Positions 15,555 to 15,604 of a stretch of 15,604 bases of DNA are shown here, piece after piece. The position numbers and the translations under genes are program-made. Below the pieces are notes generated by a model. It was not told where the DNA came from. It saw only the letters and a list, made by a program, of their open reading frames with translations, and made no database searches. Numbering within the stretch: position 1 is the stretch's first letter; every line of letters starts with the position of its first letter. Source of the DNA: JBAXAM01 sp964565935 (lineage in GTDB: Bacteria > Pseudomonadota > Gammaproteobacteria > UBA9339); NCBI GenBank assembly GCA_964565935.1, contig CAZMGW010000028.1:1-15604 (forward strand), read 5' to 3'.

Positions 15555-15604
15555 ATGAAAGAAGTATCTTACAGTGAAGCGCGACAAAATTTAGCCAGTA
15601 TTTT
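15555..15604 (+). CDS. YefM/Phd-family antitoxin, N-terminal fragment (runs off the window)
   Basis: Sixteen complete codons are present before the window ends, reading MKEVSYSEARQNLASI. This is almost the N-terminus of E. coli YefM (ISYSEARQNL shared apart from the first residue), the DNA-binding part of this antitoxin family. An AAGG ribosome-binding site lies about eight bases ahead of the ATG. A near-consensus promoter with TGTACA-type boxes precedes it. A RelE/YoeB-like toxin gene is expected beyond the right edge but cannot be seen, so whether the pair is intact is unknown. The gene lies 108 bp behind the dciA-like gene, in the same direction. Confidence 0.75.
   Translation, partial: MKEVSYSEARQNLASI

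Noticed and set aside
1..15604. tRNA, rRNA, CRISPR array or insertion sequence
   Set aside because: I saw no cloverleaf-like segment, no regularly spaced repeats and no transposase-like frame; nearly all bases are covered by conserved protein genes.

Overview
The window looks like chromosomal DNA from a moderately AT-rich gammaproteobacterium. The evidence is the E. coli-like order atpI-B-E-F-H-A-G-D-C followed by glmU, the gammaproteobacterial character of the AtpD, AtpA and SecA sequences, and a secA gene next to a DUF721/DciA gene. A palindromic repeat of the CGTCATTGCGAG type, often seen in host-associated or Legionellales-like genomes, makes a lineage near Legionellales a reasonable guess. 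That placement is inference only.

Layout. Positions 1-211 are the left edge: no convincing gene, one candidate plus-strand terminator and one copy of a short dispersed repeat. From 212 to 14966 all fourteen genes lie on the minus strand. In transcription order they are secA, a family 2 glycosyltransferase, an O-antigen ligase/polymerase-like membrane protein, a periplasmic adaptor of an efflux pump, the nine atp genes, glmU, and a small bacterial PH-domain membrane protein. Most gaps are under 60 bp. The largest are 102 bp before the adaptor gene and 90 bp before the PH-domain gene. To the right of secA, on the plus strand, lie a divergent dciA-like gene (DUF721) and the first 16 codons of a YefM-family antitoxin, which has a near-consensus promoter overlapped by TGTACA-type operator boxes.

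How the genes work together. The nine atp genes encode a complete F1Fo ATP synthase (a, b, c, alpha, beta, gamma, delta, epsilon) plus the assembly-associated subunit I. GlmU makes UDP-GlcNAc for peptidoglycan and LPS. The glycosyltransferase and ligase fit LPS or other surface-glycan assembly, SecA drives protein export, and the adaptor belongs to a tripartite export system whose pump is not in the window. The block therefore combines energy supply with envelope biogenesis.

Most of the window is conserved housekeeping DNA, and I see no clear new system. The points most worth a second look are the altered glycine motif in the c subunit, the lone efflux adaptor sitting 20 bp ahead of atpI, two copies of a 31-nt intergenic repeat each just after a stop codon, the CGTCATTG palindrome after glmU, and the YefM-like operator at the right edge.
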